From Streptococcaceae bacterium (GTDB lineage: Bacteria > Bacillota > Bacilli > Lactobacillales > Streptococcaceae), in contig JAKVKP010000017.1 of the NCBI GenBank assembly GCA_022484805.1, positions 1-52,505 on the forward strand: 52,505 bases of DNA, in the 5' to 3' direction. The notes under the pieces are model-generated. The model was not told the DNA's origin, made no database searches, and saw only the letters and a program-made list of their open reading frames with translations. The translations under genes and the position numbers were made by a program. Positions within the stretch are counted from its first letter, which is position 1. Every line of letters begins with the position of its first letter. Of the stretch, positions 9,624 through 19,249 are shown piece by piece.

Positions 9624-10724
9624 TTAGACATTAAATCTAAACTCCATAATGTCGCCATCTTGGACAATATACTCTTTACCCTCGAGTCGAACACGGCCTG
9701 CCTCTTTGGCCGCATGCATACTACCATAATGATTTAAATCTTCAAAAGAAACAGTTTCTGCACGGATAAAGCCACGTTCAAAATCTGAATGAATAATACC
9801 TGCAGTCTCTGGTGCTTTCATACCGCGTTTAAAGGTCCAGGCACGAACCTCTTTTTCACCAGCTGTGAAATAAGTTCCCAAGCCTAATAAATGATAAGCA
9901 GCACGTGTCAATTGATCAACGCCACTTTCCTCAAGACCCATTGCTTCTAAAAATTCAGCCTTTTCATCGTCTTCCAGTTCAGAAATTTCTTCCTCTGCAC
10001 GAGCAGAAATCACCACAACCTCTGCATTTTCTGTTTCAGCGAAGTTCTTAATATCCTTCACATACTGAATATCATCAGGATTACCAACTTCATCTTCTGC
10101 AACATTAGCCACATATAAAACTGGTTTAGTTGTTAATAGGAAAAAAGTTTTGGCAATTTTTGCTTCATCCTCTGTCAGCTCAACTGTTCTTGCTGAGAGT
10201 CCTTCTTCAAGCGCTGCTTTCAGCTTGGTCATCACTTGAAACTCAGCAACTGCATCCTTATCTTTAGTTCTAGCAATTTTTTCAACACGTGCATAGCGTT
10301 TATTAATAGAATCCAAGTCCGCTAAAATTAGTTCTAAATTAATCACATCAATATCTTCTAATGGATTAACATGACCTTCGACGTGTGTAATATTTTCATC
10401 ATCAAACGCACGAACAACATGGACAATCGCATCAACCTCACGAATATTAGCTAAAAATTTATTGCCTAAGCCTTCACCTTTACTTGCACCCTTAACAATA
10501 CCAGCAATATCAGTGAATTCAAAGGTTGTTGGCACTGTTTTTTTAGGCTGTACTAATTCTGTCAAGCGATTTAAACGCCAATCTGGTACTTCGACCATTC
10601 CGACGTTTGGATCAATTGTTGCAAATGGATAATTGGCTGCCTCTGCACCCGCTTTTGTGATTGCATTAAATAAAGTAGATTTTCCGACATTTGGTAAGCC
10701 GACAATTCCAGCTGTTAAAGCCAT
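9624..10724 (-). CDS. ychF: Ribosome-binding Obg-family ATPase YchF
   Basis: 366 aa. A universally conserved OLA1/YchF P-loop protein that binds ribosomes and acts in stress responses. G1 GLPNVGKST and switch DIAG are typical. The specificity motif reads NVAED instead of NKxD, explaining the family's preference for ATP over GTP. A coiled insertion follows the G domain, and a TGS domain fills the C-terminal 85 residues (AWTFKRGMKAPETAGIIHSD). The DUF951 gene lies just upstream (14 bp) and DUF1129 downstream. Confidence 0.96.
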   Translation of the reverse strand: MALTAGIVGLPNVGKSTLFNAITKAGAEAANYPFATIDPNVGMVEVPDWRLNRLTELVQPKKTVPTTFEFTDIAGIVKGASKGEGLGNKFLANIREVDAIVHVVRAFDDENITHVEGHVNPLEDIDVINLELILADLDSINKRYARVEKIARTKDKDAVAEFQVMTKLKAALEEGLSARTVELTEDEAKIAKTFFLLTTKPVLYVANVAEDEVGNPDDIQYVKDIKNFAETENAEVVVISARAEEEISELEDDEKAEFLEAMGLEESGVDQLTRAAYHLLGLGTYFTAGEKEVRAWTFKRGMKAPETAGIIHSDFERGFIRAETVSFEDLNHYGSMHAAKEAGRVRLEGKEYIVQDGDIMEFRFNV

Positions 10725-10738
10725 AATTCCTCCCGAAT

Positions 10739-10951
10739 TTAGTTATTCTCCGATGCTTTTTTAAGCACCTTTTTAATTTTTTTATTGAAATCTTGACGCG
10801 ACATCATTACAATATGTCCGCAATTCGTACAACGAATTTTAATATCCGCGCCTAAGCGAATCACTTCCCAAGCATTCGCCTTTTTACCCGTTTGTTTTAC
10901 AACGCAGGCATGAGGTTTTTTCATTTCTACTACATCGTTTAATTCGTACAT
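10739..10951 (-). CDS. DUF951-family small zinc-ribbon-like protein
   Basis: 70 aa from ATG 10951, which has GGAGG six bases upstream; the longer reading from 11029 adds 26 residues not seen in the family. MYELNDVVEMKKPHAC opens the protein, and IRCTNCGHIVMM gives a CxxC knuckle that probably pairs with C17 or another ligand. The middle reads VVKQTGKKANAWEVIRLG, several residues longer than the usual GTN.WEI linker. The family is always next to ychF in this order; its role is unknown. Confidence 0.88.
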   Translation of the reverse strand: MYELNDVVEMKKPHACVVKQTGKKANAWEVIRLGADIKIRCTNCGHIVMMSRQDFNKKIKKVLKKASENN

Positions 10952-11396
10952 AATCCCTCCAAAAATACTTGCTTGAGACACTGTACCAACATAACCAGTA
11001 CAACCCTTAATTTTACGTGTCAACGGCATTTAAGTCAATCCTAGAATCAGTAAACCGCTAATATTTTCTTTAAAACAGCATAAATATTTTTATTATTAAT
11101 ATATTTTTATCATTATTTATAATGCATTTTACTTTAAAAAGAAATTATATTTGATATAATATAGACAATTGGTAAGAGCAATCTTACTAATTAATAATGT
11201 TAGGGTTACTCCCCTTTCCCTTTCATACTTTCATTTTACCCTTTTTAGCCACTAGTCTTATTGACCTAGTATTTACAAAGCCCCCCTTCATAAAGCTTTG
11301 TATCTATATGGACGGCAATGGACTGTGGCATTTTCTTTCGCAGATAAATAACTTATGTTTTTAAAATTCCACAATGAAATCACCATGATATATTGA

Positions 11397-11500
11397 CAAA
11401 TATTCCAATCTTTCCTTGAAACATCGGGAATTCTGTCGAAAATCGCCCTAATACCTGCAAATATTCCAAGCTTTCCGAGAAACATCGGATTATTCGAACG
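11397..11500. repeat. Imperfect tandem repeat, 61-bp period
   Basis: CAAATATTCCAA..TTTCC..GAAACATCGG occurs at 11397 and again at 11458; about 43 bp of each unit align well and the linker is weaker. The period is not a multiple of three, so it is not a protein repeat. Confidence 0.65.
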
Positions 11501-11563
11501 AAGCATAGTTTAGAAGTATTTCTAAAACTGCAGCATTCCAAACAAGCTTGAATAACACAAAGA

Positions 11564-11587
11564 GGCACCCGTCTTTAGACGGCTGCC
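11564..11587 (-). terminator. Possible terminator of the ecf operon
   Basis: GGCACCCGTC (11564-11573) / GACGGCTGCC (11578-11587), with one mismatch and a TTTA loop. On the minus strand it is followed by TCTTTGTG, a weak T tract. It lies about 165 bp after the last gene of the operon. Confidence 0.4.
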
Positions 11588-11752
11588 AGACATTCATATT
11601 AATTTTTTTACTCAAATCCGTTCATTTTTACATTAAGCTATTACATCATTAGTAGTATAAGCTTAAATTCTACCTGATAACAAATCAATTAAATCAAAAA
11701 CAATCATTCTAATTTAAATAATCAAGCTCAAAAATTGCTTAGTAAAAAAATA

Positions 11753-12175
11753 CTAGATTTCTGCATGTTCAATTTCAAATTGTCTTTTTTTATATTCTAG
11801 CTGAACAATGGAAAAATCCGCTCGATTACAATCTAAAACAAATTTCACATTTTGCTTTTTTACTGGCCAGTTTAACATGTACCCTGACTCAATCTCCAAG
11901 TCAATTTGAAATTCTAAAAAGCCAACAATCTCAGATTTCACATATTCAAGGTTTGCACGTTCAGTTTCGGTTTGGACCTTTTGCCAGCCAAAATAAATTT
12001 CATCATATTCCACAGGATTTAAATAATAAAAGGTATATTTTAAATTCGTATACTTCATATCCAAGAAAAAAGTATCAGCTGGGCTACTCTTACCATCATA
12101 TAATGGCATCGACTTTGGCAATCCCAAAAAACGTCTTGCTTTATCTGTAATTACAATTGTCAATCCCGTTGACAT
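11753..12175 (-). CDS. Conserved-looking hypothetical protein downstream of ecfT
   Basis: 140 aa from ATG 12175, with AGGGGTG six bases upstream; alternative starts up to 12196 overlap ecfT. No signal or membrane segment; mixed alpha/beta composition with many aromatic residues (YTNLKYTFYYLNPVEYDEIYFGW). I do not recognise the family. It is translationally close to ecfT and probably co-transcribed, but in most relatives truA, rplM and rpsI occupy this place, so its presence here is a local change. Confidence 0.75.
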   Translation of the reverse strand: MSTGLTIVITDKARRFLGLPKSMPLYDGKSSPADTFFLDMKYTNLKYTFYYLNPVEYDEIYFGWQKVQTETERANLEYVKSEIVGFLEFQIDLEIESGYMLNWPVKKQNVKFVLDCNRADFSIVQLEYKKRQFEIEHAEI

Positions 12176-12192
12176 TTCATCACCCCTACTCA

Positions 12193-12993
12193 TCAATGTG
12201 TTCGGAAAATAAATAAAAGGATTGTAATCAAAATAAATAATAAAATAACAATACTATCTGAAAGATGCCATTCTAATTTTCGATAGCGCGTACGCCCTTC
12301 ACCACCTTGATAACCTCTAGCTTCCATCGCATTTGCTAACTCATCTGCTCGCTTAAAACTACTGACAAAAAGAGGAATCAATAATGGAATGACTGCCTTT
12401 ATTTTTTGAATAATACTTCCCTCACCAAAATCAACACCACGCGAACGCTGAGCGTTCATAATTTTTTCAGTTTCATCCATTAAAGTAGGTACAAAACGAA
12501 GTGAAATCGAAAGCATTAAACTGATTTCATGCACAGGTACCTTTATTTTCTTTAAAGGCCCCATTAAGCTTTCAAAAGCATCAGATAACTCAAGCGGTGC
12601 AGTCGTCAAGGTTAGTAAGGTTGAAAAAAATATAATCAAAATAAAGCGCATAAAAATCAAGGCAGAGTTTTCAAGCCCATATTGTGTAATTTGAATAAAA
12701 CCAAGCTTGAAATAAACTTCTCCCCCAACTGTAAAAATTAACTGCAGAGCCACAGTAAATAAAATCAAGACCAGCATCGGTCTGACACCTCGTAAGAAAA
12801 AAGAAAAATTGATTTTCGAACAAAGAATTGAGACTAGAGTTAGTCCAGTTAAAATTGCATAAGTGATAATATTATTCGCCAAGAAAATAATAATAATAAA
12901 TAAAAAGGTTGCAATTAGTTTAGCTCTGGGATCTAATCTATGAATTAACGAGTCAACTGGGATATATCGACCTAAAATCAGCTTATCCATCAT
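12193..12993 (-). CDS. ecfT: ECF transporter transmembrane coupling protein EcfT
   Basis: 266 aa, polytopic membrane protein with about five hydrophobic segments. EcfT couples the two ATPases to exchangeable substrate-binding S proteins for vitamins and metals. The coupling-helix signatures are visible as the family's A-R-G motifs: [11 protein letters not shown] and [31 protein letters not shown] is the family's N-terminal signature. It overlaps ecfA2 by about 11 bp. No S-component gene lies nearby, as expected for a group II housekeeping module. Confidence 0.95.
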   Translation of the reverse strand: MMDKLILGRYIPVDSLIHRLDPRAKLIATFLFIIIIFLANNIITYAILTGLTLVSILCSKINFSFFLRGVRPMLVLILFTVALQLIFTVGGEVYFKLGFIQITQYGLENSALIFMRFILIIFFSTLLTLTTAPLELSDAFESLMGPLKKIKVPVHEISLMLSISLRFVPTLMDETEKIMNAQRSRGVDFGEGSIIQKIKAVIPLLIPLFVSSFKRADELANAMEARGYQGGEGRTRYRKLEWHLSDSIVILLFILITILLFIFRTH

Positions 12994-13843
12994 TTAAAAT
13001 TGTCCCCCTTAACATCTCAGATAATTCATTTAGGTTTACCGGTAAAGTTTCAAAATCAAAGCCTTTATCCCTGAGCCTAACCGCAAAATCAGTTACCTTA
13101 GGTACACCAAGCTGTTTTTCTCTTAACCATTCAACCTCTTGAAAAACCACTTCGGGCTTACCAGATTTTACTAGCTTTCCCTTTTCTAAAACATATAAAT
13201 AGTCTGCATAATCAGTCACATCATCCATTAAATGAGTTACTAGAACAACACTAATACCAGTAGTTTGATGTAATTGATAAAACATTTCCATCATTTCCTT
13301 GCGGCCCTGTGGATCTAATCCAGCAGTTGGCTCATCAAGTACCAAAACCTCTGGATTCATCGCCAAAACACCAGCAATCGCTACACGACGCATTTGACCG
13401 CCAGAAAGTTCAAAGGGAGAGCGTTCATATAATTCTTCTGAAATGCCCACCAAAGCCAATTTTTCTCGCGCAAACTTTAAAGCATCTGCCTTAGAAACCC
13501 CAAAATTTTGTGGTCCAAATGCCACATCTCGAATTACTGTTTCATCAAAAAGCTGTGCTTCTGGAAATTGAAAGACAATTCCTACTTTTTTTCTAACTGC
13601 TTTTAATTTACGATTATCAACATCGTGAGTAATTTCTAAATCACCCACTGTTACTTTACCACTCGTCGGTTTAAGCAAGCCATTAAGATGTTGTAATAGA
13701 GTAGATTTCCCAGAGCCAGTATGACCAACAATAGCAATATAACTCTTATCTGGTATCATTAAATCCAAGTCAAAGAGCGCCCTACTCTCAAAAGGCGTAT
13801 TGGGTTGATAAGTAAAATTTACTTTTTCGATTTTAATTGCCAT
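12983..13843 (-). CDS. ecfA2: ECF transporter ATPase EcfA2
   Basis: 286 aa. Energises vitamin import with EcfA1 and EcfT. Walker [11 protein letters not shown]-loop FQFPEAQLF, signature [14 protein letters not shown], Walker [16 protein letters not shown] and switch LVTHLMDDV are present. The order ecfA1-ecfA2-ecfT and the overlaps at both ends show one operon and coupled translation. Confidence 0.95.
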   Translation of the reverse strand: MAIKIEKVNFTYQPNTPFESRALFDLDLMIPDKSYIAIVGHTGSGKSTLLQHLNGLLKPTSGKVTVGDLEITHDVDNRKLKAVRKKVGIVFQFPEAQLFDETVIRDVAFGPQNFGVSKADALKFAREKLALVGISEELYERSPFELSGGQMRRVAIAGVLAMNPEVLVLDEPTAGLDPQGRKEMMEMFYQLHQTTGISVVLVTHLMDDVTDYADYLYVLEKGKLVKSGKPEVVFQEVEWLREKQLGVPKVTDFAVRLRDKGFDFETLPVNLNELSEMLRGTILNDG

Positions 13844-14649
13844 AAAAAATCTACCATCTCTTCCTCGGTTAAATACTGTTTTGGTAATTCAATGCCTATT
13901 GCTGCTAATGAAGTCTTAATTTTCTCCGTTAGAGGAACATCTAGACCGAGCTCAATTAAGTCTTGTCCCTTCGCAAAAATTTCAGTTGGTGTCCCTGTCG
14001 TTAGGACCTTCCCTTGCTTCATGACTATAATTTTATCTGCCAAAGCGGCCTCATCAATATCATGTGTAATCGAAACGACTGTCAAATTTTTTTCTGCCTT
14101 GATTTCTCGAACAATCTGAATCACTTCTTGGCGTCCTTTAGGATCAAGCATGCTAGTTGCCTCATCCAAAATAATGATATTTGGCGCCAATGCCACGACA
14201 CCTGCAATTGCTACACGCTGTTTTTGACCACCGGACAATCTTGCTGGCTCTTTTGTTTTAAATTCAGCCATTTGAACACGTTCAAGCGCTTGATTCACTC
14301 GCACTAACATTTCATCACGAGGTACGCCTTGATTTTCTAAACCAAAAGCTACATCATCTTCGACTGTTGACCCAACAAATTGATTATCTGGATTTTGAAA
14401 AACCATCCCAATTTTCTTACGCAGCTCCCAAACGTTGTCTGGTGTCATTACAGTACCATCTATTAGTACATCACCATTCTCAGCTTTAATCAATCCATCT
14501 ATAATTTTTGCAGTTGTTGATTTACCAGATCCATTATGTCCAATAATTGCAACCCATTCACCAGACTCAATTTTCAACGAAACATTGTCTAACGCGTATT
14601 CCGTTGCTTCACTCGAATATTTAAAAGATATATTTTTTAATTCAATCAT
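13819..14649 (-). CDS. ecfA1: ECF transporter ATPase EcfA1
   Basis: 276 aa from the second of two adjacent ATG codons (14649), which is better spaced (5 bp) from AGGGG than the first. Walker [11 protein letters not shown]-loop [10 protein letters not shown], signature [14 protein letters not shown], Walker [16 protein letters not shown], switch SITHDIDEA. It overlaps ecfA2 by 25 bp. In most relatives this gene follows rplQ directly; here metQNI and a dehydrogenase intervene. Confidence 0.95.
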   Translation of the reverse strand: MIELKNISFKYSSEATEYALDNVSLKIESGEWVAIIGHNGSGKSTTAKIIDGLIKAENGDVLIDGTVMTPDNVWELRKKIGMVFQNPDNQFVGSTVEDDVAFGLENQGVPRDEMLVRVNQALERVQMAEFKTKEPARLSGGQKQRVAIAGVVALAPNIIILDEATSMLDPKGRQEVIQIVREIKAEKNLTVVSITHDIDEAALADKIIVMKQGKVLTTGTPTEIFAKGQDLIELGLDVPLTEKIKTSLAAIGIELPKQYLTEEEMVDFLWQLKSKK

Positions 14650-14820
14650 CATAACCCCTAATATTGAAATGGCGCATTATTCAAGACTAATAACAAAGGT
14701 CTCTAGCTACGTAATTTGGCCAATTATTTTTATCCTTGCCATTATACCACACTAAAATACATTCTTTACTTGCAATTATCATTTTCACTTATTTATTGAT
14801 TAAATCATTATCACTAAAAA

Positions 14821-14848
14821 AGTCATCTGTCCAAACTAACAGATGACT
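14821..14848. terminator. Terminator after metI
   Basis: Perfect 10-bp stem AGTCATCTGT (14821-14830) / ACAGATGACT (14839-14848). The minus strand continues with TTTTTAG, the plus strand with AAAAATATTT, so it serves the met operon. Confidence 0.85.
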
Positions 14849-14869
14849 AAAAATATTTATAATAAGATA

Positions 14870-15553
14870 TTATCTTGCTCGACCTCGGCCTGCGATTTTA
14901 GCTAAGACATTACCAATAATTTGCGTAATGAAAACAATAACCAAAACTAAAACGAGTGATAAAAAGGTAACATCACCACGACCACGTTGATAGCCTTGCT
15001 GTAAAGCCATTGCACCAAGGCCTCCGCCACCAACGGCACCAGCCATCGCAGTCAAACCAATTAGATTAATTACCGTAAAACTGGATGCTCTAATAATCGA
15101 AACCAAGCCTTCTTTTAAATAGACACGTAAAATGATATCCAAATTACTAGAACCCATTGCTTTGGCTGCCTCAACCACACCTGGATCCACTTCTAGCAAC
15201 GCATTTTGAATTTGTCTGGCAAAAAATGGTGTTGTCCCGATAACAAGTGGCACCGTAACTGCCGCTGTCCCGATTGACGTACCAACGACTAGACGCGTAA
15301 ATGGCATGATAACCGCAAGCAAAATAATAAAAGGAATTGAGCGACCAATATTGACAATTTTATCTAGTATCCAATAAATATAACGATTAGGCGTCAAACC
15401 ATACTCATCAGTTATTAATAATATAATACCAAGTAATAAACCAATGATTCCAGAAATAAAACCTGAAATTAAGGTCATCTGGATAGACTCTAAGGTTGCA
15501 GTCCAAAAATCTGAACCTAACAATACTGCATTTGGGAATAATTTCTCAAACAT
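14870..15553 (-). CDS. metI: Methionine ABC transporter permease MetI
   Basis: 227 aa from ATG 15553 (MFEKLFPN), which overlaps the metN stop by 8 bp; the ribosome site GAAGGG lies inside metN. Five or six membrane segments and the permease EAA loop with [21 protein letters not shown] (residues about 135-155) contact MetN. It imports D/L-methionine across the cell membrane together with MetN and MetQ. Also called metP in Bacillus. Confidence 0.93.
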   Translation of the reverse strand: MFEKLFPNAVLLGSDFWTATLESIQMTLISGFISGIIGLLLGIILLITDEYGLTPNRYIYWILDKIVNIGRSIPFIILLAVIMPFTRLVVGTSIGTAAVTVPLVIGTTPFFARQIQNALLEVDPGVVEAAKAMGSSNLDIILRVYLKEGLVSIIRASSFTVINLIGLTAMAGAVGGGGLGAMALQQGYQRGRGDVTFLSLVLVLVIVFITQIIGNVLAKIAGRGRAR

Positions 15554-16574
15554 TGCTTTCATTCCCTTCTTTAACAATTTTTATTTGTGCATCTTTTTCA
15601 TTTAGATAGCGTTGAATCGCTTGAAAATCCGTCACATGATCAAGCGTCACTAAAAGACTACCAATTGAGGTGTTTTGAACAAATTCAATATTACCATACA
15701 AAATACCAGCGACCACACCAAATTCACGATAAAGATTAATAATAATTGGTTCTTCAGTCGTTCGATTGCCAACAAATTTTAATTCATAAATCGGTTTATT
15801 CGTATGTTTAACAATATTTTTTTCTGCCTGCTCAATATGAGTTGCCGTTCTAATGAAGTCAACCGTCAATGGATTCTTAGGATTTTGAAAAATATCAACG
15901 ACCTGACCTTTTTCAATAATTTTTCCTGCTTCCATGACTGCGACCTGATTACAAATCTCTTTCACTACCTGCATTTCATGCGTAATAATAACAATTGTAA
16001 TACCTAATTTTTCATTAATTGATTTTAATAATTCAAGTACTGCTAGTGTTGTTTTGGGATCCAAGGCAGAGGTTGCTTCATCACAGAGCAAGATTTTGGG
16101 ATCATTGGCAAGTGCTCTGGCAATTGCTACTCTTTGTTTTTGACCACCAGACAGCTGAGCAGGATAATTATCTTTTTTATCCAAAATGCCAACTAAATCA
16201 AGTAATTCATCAACTTTTTCCTTGACCGCTTGCTTAGATAAGCCACTACCCTTTAAAGGAAAAGCGACATTATCAAATATTGTCCGACTCGCCATTAAAT
16301 TAAAGTGTTGGAAAATCATACCAATATTTTTTCGTGCCATTCTTAAATCATGGTCACTAAGAGTTAATAAATCGGTCCCATCAACAACAACCGAGCCCTT
16401 TGTTGGTATTTGAAGTAGATTAATAATCCGTACAAGCGTTGATTTACCAGCGCCACTATAGCCAACAATGCCATAGATATCACCTTTTTCAATTGTTAAT
16501 GACACATCATCAACTGCAGTTACTGTTTTATTTTTAGAAGTAAACTTCACGTCGATATTCTTTAAATTAATCAA
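15546..16574 (-). CDS. metN: Methionine ABC transporter ATPase MetN
   Basis: About 342 aa. The start is probably the TTG at 16574, nine bases after GGTGG; a TTG at 16583 abuts the ribosome site. Walker [10 protein letters not shown], signature [15 protein letters not shown], Walker [15 protein letters not shown], switch IITHEM. Residues 265-340 form the NIL domain, a regulatory domain that binds methionine and inhibits transport when the cytosolic level is high. A hairpin separates it from metQ upstream. Confidence 0.93.
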   Translation of the reverse strand: MINLKNIDVKFTSKNKTVTAVDDVSLTIEKGDIYGIVGYSGAGKSTLVRIINLLQIPTKGSVVVDGTDLLTLSDHDLRMARKNIGMIFQHFNLMASRTIFDNVAFPLKGSGLSKQAVKEKVDELLDLVGILDKKDNYPAQLSGGQKQRVAIARALANDPKILLCDEATSALDPKTTLAVLELLKSINEKLGITIVIITHEMQVVKEICNQVAVMEAGKIIEKGQVVDIFQNPKNPLTVDFIRTATHIEQAEKNIVKHTNKPIYELKFVGNRTTEEPIIINLYREFGVVAGILYGNIEFVQNTSIGSLLVTLDHVTDFQAIQRYLNEKDAQIKIVKEGNESNV

Positions 16575-16618
16575 TAAGTCCAACCACCTTTATTCGTCAT
16601 TGTTTCTAGCAAACATAA

Positions 16619-16646
16619 GAGGCAGAGAACATCTATCCTCTGCCTC
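16619..16646 (-). terminator. Hairpin between metQ and metN, possible attenuating terminator
   Basis: Perfect 9-bp stem GAGGCAGAG (16619-16627) / CTCTGCCTC (16638-16646). The minus-strand tail TTATGTTTG is only weakly T-rich, so partial read-through is likely. This would give more MetQ than MetNI, or it may stabilise the metQ mRNA. Confidence 0.5.
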
Positions 16647-16727
16647 GTTATTTATCATATCATAAGAAGATAAACAAAAACTTTAAATTATTAAAAATCC
16701 GCACACAACAGAACGATTTTCTATTTT

Positions 16728-17552
16728 TTAATCCCAAGCTGGAATGTCGCCTGTTTTTTCAATCAATTCGGCAACATGATCTGTTTGATAAGCCTTAACA
16801 ATCTTTTTGAAATCTTCATTATCTTTATCTTCCTTACGAACAGCAATTACGTTTTTGTACAATTCAGATACTTTGTCTAAATGATCTGTATCAATATAGA
16901 TTGCTGATTCTTTTGGTGTTGTATGTAATTGGTCAACGACAAAATTAGTATTAATTGTAGCTGCTGTCACATCTGGTAGGACAGATACAAGTTGATCAGC
17001 CTGTACTTCCTTAATTTCAACTTTAACATTGTATTTTTCAATGTCTTTAACTGTTGGTGAATCAGGCGCATCATCTTTTAATTTGAGCACTCCAATCGCT
17101 TCTAAAAGCTGTAATGAACGACCCCCATTGGTCACATCATTTGGAATCGCCACTGTGTCACCGTCTTTTAGCTCACTATAATCTTTAATTTTTTCAGAAT
17201 ATAGACCGAAAGGTGAAACAAGAGTATAAGCAATATGGACTAAGTCTTGATCATTTTCTGTGTTGTAATTATTTAAATAGGCAACGTGCTGGAATGAATT
17301 CAAATCTAATGAACCATCAGCAAGTGCTGGATTTTCTTCAGTGTAACCAGAAAAAAGTTTTACATCCAACGTAATACCTTCTTTTTTAACTTGATCCGCA
17401 ACGTATTCCCAAATTTCTCTTTGCGAATCACTAGCAACACCGACAACATATTTATGTGATTCTGATGATGAGCTATCATCCTTCGATGAACCGCAAGCCG
17501 CAAGTGTTATAATAGCTACAAAAGCAACCGCCAAACTAATTAATTTTTTCAT
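16728..17552 (-). CDS. metQ: Methionine-binding lipoprotein MetQ
   Basis: 274 aa from ATG 17552 (MKKLISLAVAF), with GGAG upstream; a longer frame to 17594 is not credible. Signal peptide with lipobox LAAC; C20 would be lipidated and anchor the protein outside the membrane. The NLPA/MetQ fold follows (VGVASDSQREIWEYVADQ, FQHVAYLNNYN). First gene of the importer operon; no T-box or S-box fits the roughly 120 bp in front of it, where TTAACA-16-TATTAT may be the promoter. Confidence 0.93.
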   Translation of the reverse strand: MKKLISLAVAFVAIITLAACGSSKDDSSSSESHKYVVGVASDSQREIWEYVADQVKKEGITLDVKLFSGYTEENPALADGSLDLNSFQHVAYLNNYNTENDQDLVHIAYTLVSPFGLYSEKIKDYSELKDGDTVAIPNDVTNGGRSLQLLEAIGVLKLKDDAPDSPTVKDIEKYNVKVEIKEVQADQLVSVLPDVTAATINTNFVVDQLHTTPKESAIYIDTDHLDKVSELYKNVIAVRKEDKDNEDFKKIVKAYQTDHVAELIEKTGDIPAWD

Positions 17553-17675
17553 ATAAATTCTCCTTTGTAAAAACATATGGTAAGACATAATCAATCATAT
17601 TACAGTTAAGATAAAATTTATAATACCATTTATCTATCACTTGTTAATAATTATTTATCACTAAATTCTATGCAG

Positions 17676-18512
17676 TTATAATACCTCGATGCTTTGATAA
17701 TTTTGTTTAATGGTTTCAATGCTTTTAATAAAACTCAATTCTTCTTCAGGCGTCAATTCAAGATTTTGTCGAATAAATTTTTTGCCGTCAAACATACTAG
17801 GCCAGCCATAATAACAGCCCTTAGCCGGATCATAGCAGCTAACGTTTAATACTTCATTACTGTTTCCTGTCATGGCTTTAAGAATCCTTAGAGTCGTACT
17901 CGCGATGCCAAAGGCAGTGTGCTTTTTCACCTGATAAATTTGCCAACCAGTCGCTCTTCCAGCCATTTCATCTGCTTTCGATACATGATTCACGGCAACT
18001 TGACTATTTCCGTGTTCGCCGATCATCATAACAGCTTGACGCCTCGTAATATTGATTAGACGATCTGTATCAATTACAGTTCCAGTCGCAATCACTTGAT
18101 TCTCAGCAAATCCTGTCAATTTTGTTAAATAGAGTGCAATAACATCACAAGGATTAGTAATTGAAATTATTTTGCCTGAAAAACCTGATTTTTTCAGTTT
18201 TGGTGCAACATCTTCCACAATTTTTGCTGTAACCTTCAGCTCTGCCAGACGGTCGCTATCGGCATTTTCAAATATCGTAATATCACCAGCAGAAAAAATT
18301 ACAAAATCAGCTGATGCTAAATTTTGGTAATCCATCAAAATCGTCACATTATGCTTGATATTTTGTGCAGTATCTAATAGCTCAATTGATTCTGCATCAA
18401 CCTTAGCTTGGTTAGAATCAATTAATACAAGCTCATCAACCATTTTTTGCAGTACTAAAGTATAAGCAATTGTAGAGCCAACATGCCCCAAGCCAATAAT
18501 TCCAATTCTCAT
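17676..18512 (-). CDS. L-2-hydroxyisocaproate / L-lactate dehydrogenase family protein
   Basis: 278 aa from ATG 18512 (MRIGIIGLGHVG), with GAGGAG eight bases upstream. NAD-binding GxGxxG at the N-terminus; D32 favours NADH; R88 in DSDRLAEL, ISITNPCDV and proton-acceptor H167 in GEHGNSQ complete an LDH-type active site. It is closer to hydroxyisocaproate dehydrogenases than to fermentative LDH. About 10 residues before GEHG are missing (TDRLINITRRQAVMMIGEHG), so the protein is short for the roughly 305-aa family. Substrate unknown; branched-chain 2-oxo acids are likely. Confidence 0.8.
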   Translation of the reverse strand: MRIGIIGLGHVGSTIAYTLVLQKMVDELVLIDSNQAKVDAESIELLDTAQNIKHNVTILMDYQNLASADFVIFSAGDITIFENADSDRLAELKVTAKIVEDVAPKLKKSGFSGKIISITNPCDVIALYLTKLTGFAENQVIATGTVIDTDRLINITRRQAVMMIGEHGNSQVAVNHVSKADEMAGRATGWQIYQVKKHTAFGIASTTLRILKAMTGNSNEVLNVSCYDPAKGCYYGWPSMFDGKKFIRQNLELTPEEELSFIKSIETIKQNYQSIEVL

Positions 18513-18559
18513 CAATTTCACTCCTCAGCTTATAGATCATAAAAATTATTTTCGACTAT

Positions 18560-18593
18560 TATAACATAAAAAAAGAATAGTCTCCGACTATCC
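18560..18593 (-). terminator. Terminator of the ribosomal super-operon
   Basis: GAATAGTC (18575-18582) / GACTATCC (18586-18593) with a G-T pair, followed on the minus strand by TTTTTTTATG. It lies 258 bp after the rplQ stop. Confidence 0.8.
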
Positions 18594-18850
18594 CCACATT
18601 GTTAAACTAATAAAATGAAGAGTGTCCCGCAACAAAAAGGTTACGGGAGCCCCAGAGCTAGACTAAGGATAATGCTATTAGCAAAGAATAGTTAACAAAA
18701 AACATTCGAAAACCTTACTATGCGCAGATTCCGTTGTTCATTTTTAATTATTAATTGTTAATTGTCAAATCCCACCATCATAACACTCAACATAGTTAGC
18801 GGAAATCTGATTTTAAAATCAGATCAACCACTATTTATGATATTTAAAGA
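18594..18850 (-). other. Structured 3' untranslated region after rplQ, possible L17DE-type element
   Basis: No gene seen. It contains a 20-bp perfect palindrome ATCTGATTTT/AAAATCAGAT (18805-18824) starting 27 bp after rplQ, an AT-rich ACAAT-type stretch (18731-18766), and a stem CCCGCAAC / GTTACGGG (about 18627-18650 on the plus strand). An L17 downstream element RNA is known from Lactobacillales after rplQ; whether this matches its consensus needs a covariance search. Confidence 0.35.
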
Positions 18851-19231
18851 TTAAACAAATTCAATGATAGCCATTGGTGCAGCATCACCACGACGTGGTT
18901 CAGTCTTTAAGATACGAGTGTATCCACCATTACGCTCTTTAAAGCGTTCAGCTAATTCACCAAACAGTTTTTGCAAAGCATACTCAATTTGAATATCTTC
19001 ATCCACTTCTTTAATTGAAGCAACCTCATGGCGTACATATGCAGCAGCTTGACGGCGTGCATGTAAATCACCACGTTTTCCTAAAGTGATCATTTTTTCA
19101 ACAGATTTACGAATTTCTTTCGCACGTGCTTCTGTTGTCACGATAGTTTCGTTGATAATTAAGTCAGTCGTTAAATCGCGTAGCATTGCTTTACGTTGTG
19201 AACTTGTACGTCCTAATTTACGATAAGACAC
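18851..19231 (-). CDS. rplQ: 50S ribosomal protein L17
   Basis: 126 aa. [25 protein letters not shown] is the L17 N-terminus. It binds 23S rRNA near the exit tunnel. Last gene of the alpha part of the super-operon, 18 bp after rpoA, with GGAGG upstream. Confidence 0.97.
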   Translation of the reverse strand: MSYRKLGRTSSQRKAMLRDLTTDLIINETIVTTEARAKEIRKSVEKMITLGKRGDLHARRQAAAYVRHEVASIKEVDEDIQIEYALQKLFGELAERFKERNGGYTRILKTEPRRGDAAPMAIIEFV

Positions 19232-19249
19232 TTATTTTTCCTCCTTGAA

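Larger units (their letters stand above)
10952..11752. other. 800-bp interval without a convincing gene
   Basis: AT-rich. On the plus strand it shows TATAAT-like sequence at 11155-11160 and a small hairpin GTAAGA-GCAA-TCTTAC (11172-11187), so a short RNA is possible. It also carries a 61-bp repeat (11397-11500) and a terminator-like hairpin (11564-11587). Minus-strand open frames at 11288-11568 are Cys/Trp-rich, lack ribosome sites and run through the non-coding repeat, so I do not call them genes. Confidence 0.6.

Noticed and set aside
11288..11568. Two overlapping minus-strand open frames of 62 and 72 codons
   Set aside because: No ribosome site, odd Cys/Trp-rich composition, and both frames run through a 61-bp repeat whose period is not a multiple of three.
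11150..11590. tmRNA, RNase P RNA or 4.5S RNA in the gene-free interval
   Set aside because: None of the conserved cores of these RNAs could be found on either strand.
17553..17675. Methionine riboswitch (S-box, SMK) or T-box before metQ
   Set aside because: The spacer is only about 120 bp and has no T-box sequence, specifier hairpin or terminator.
18805..18824. Terminator directly after rplQ
   Set aside because: The perfect palindrome is AT-rich and followed by TTTCCGCT; a proper terminator lies further on at 18560-18593.
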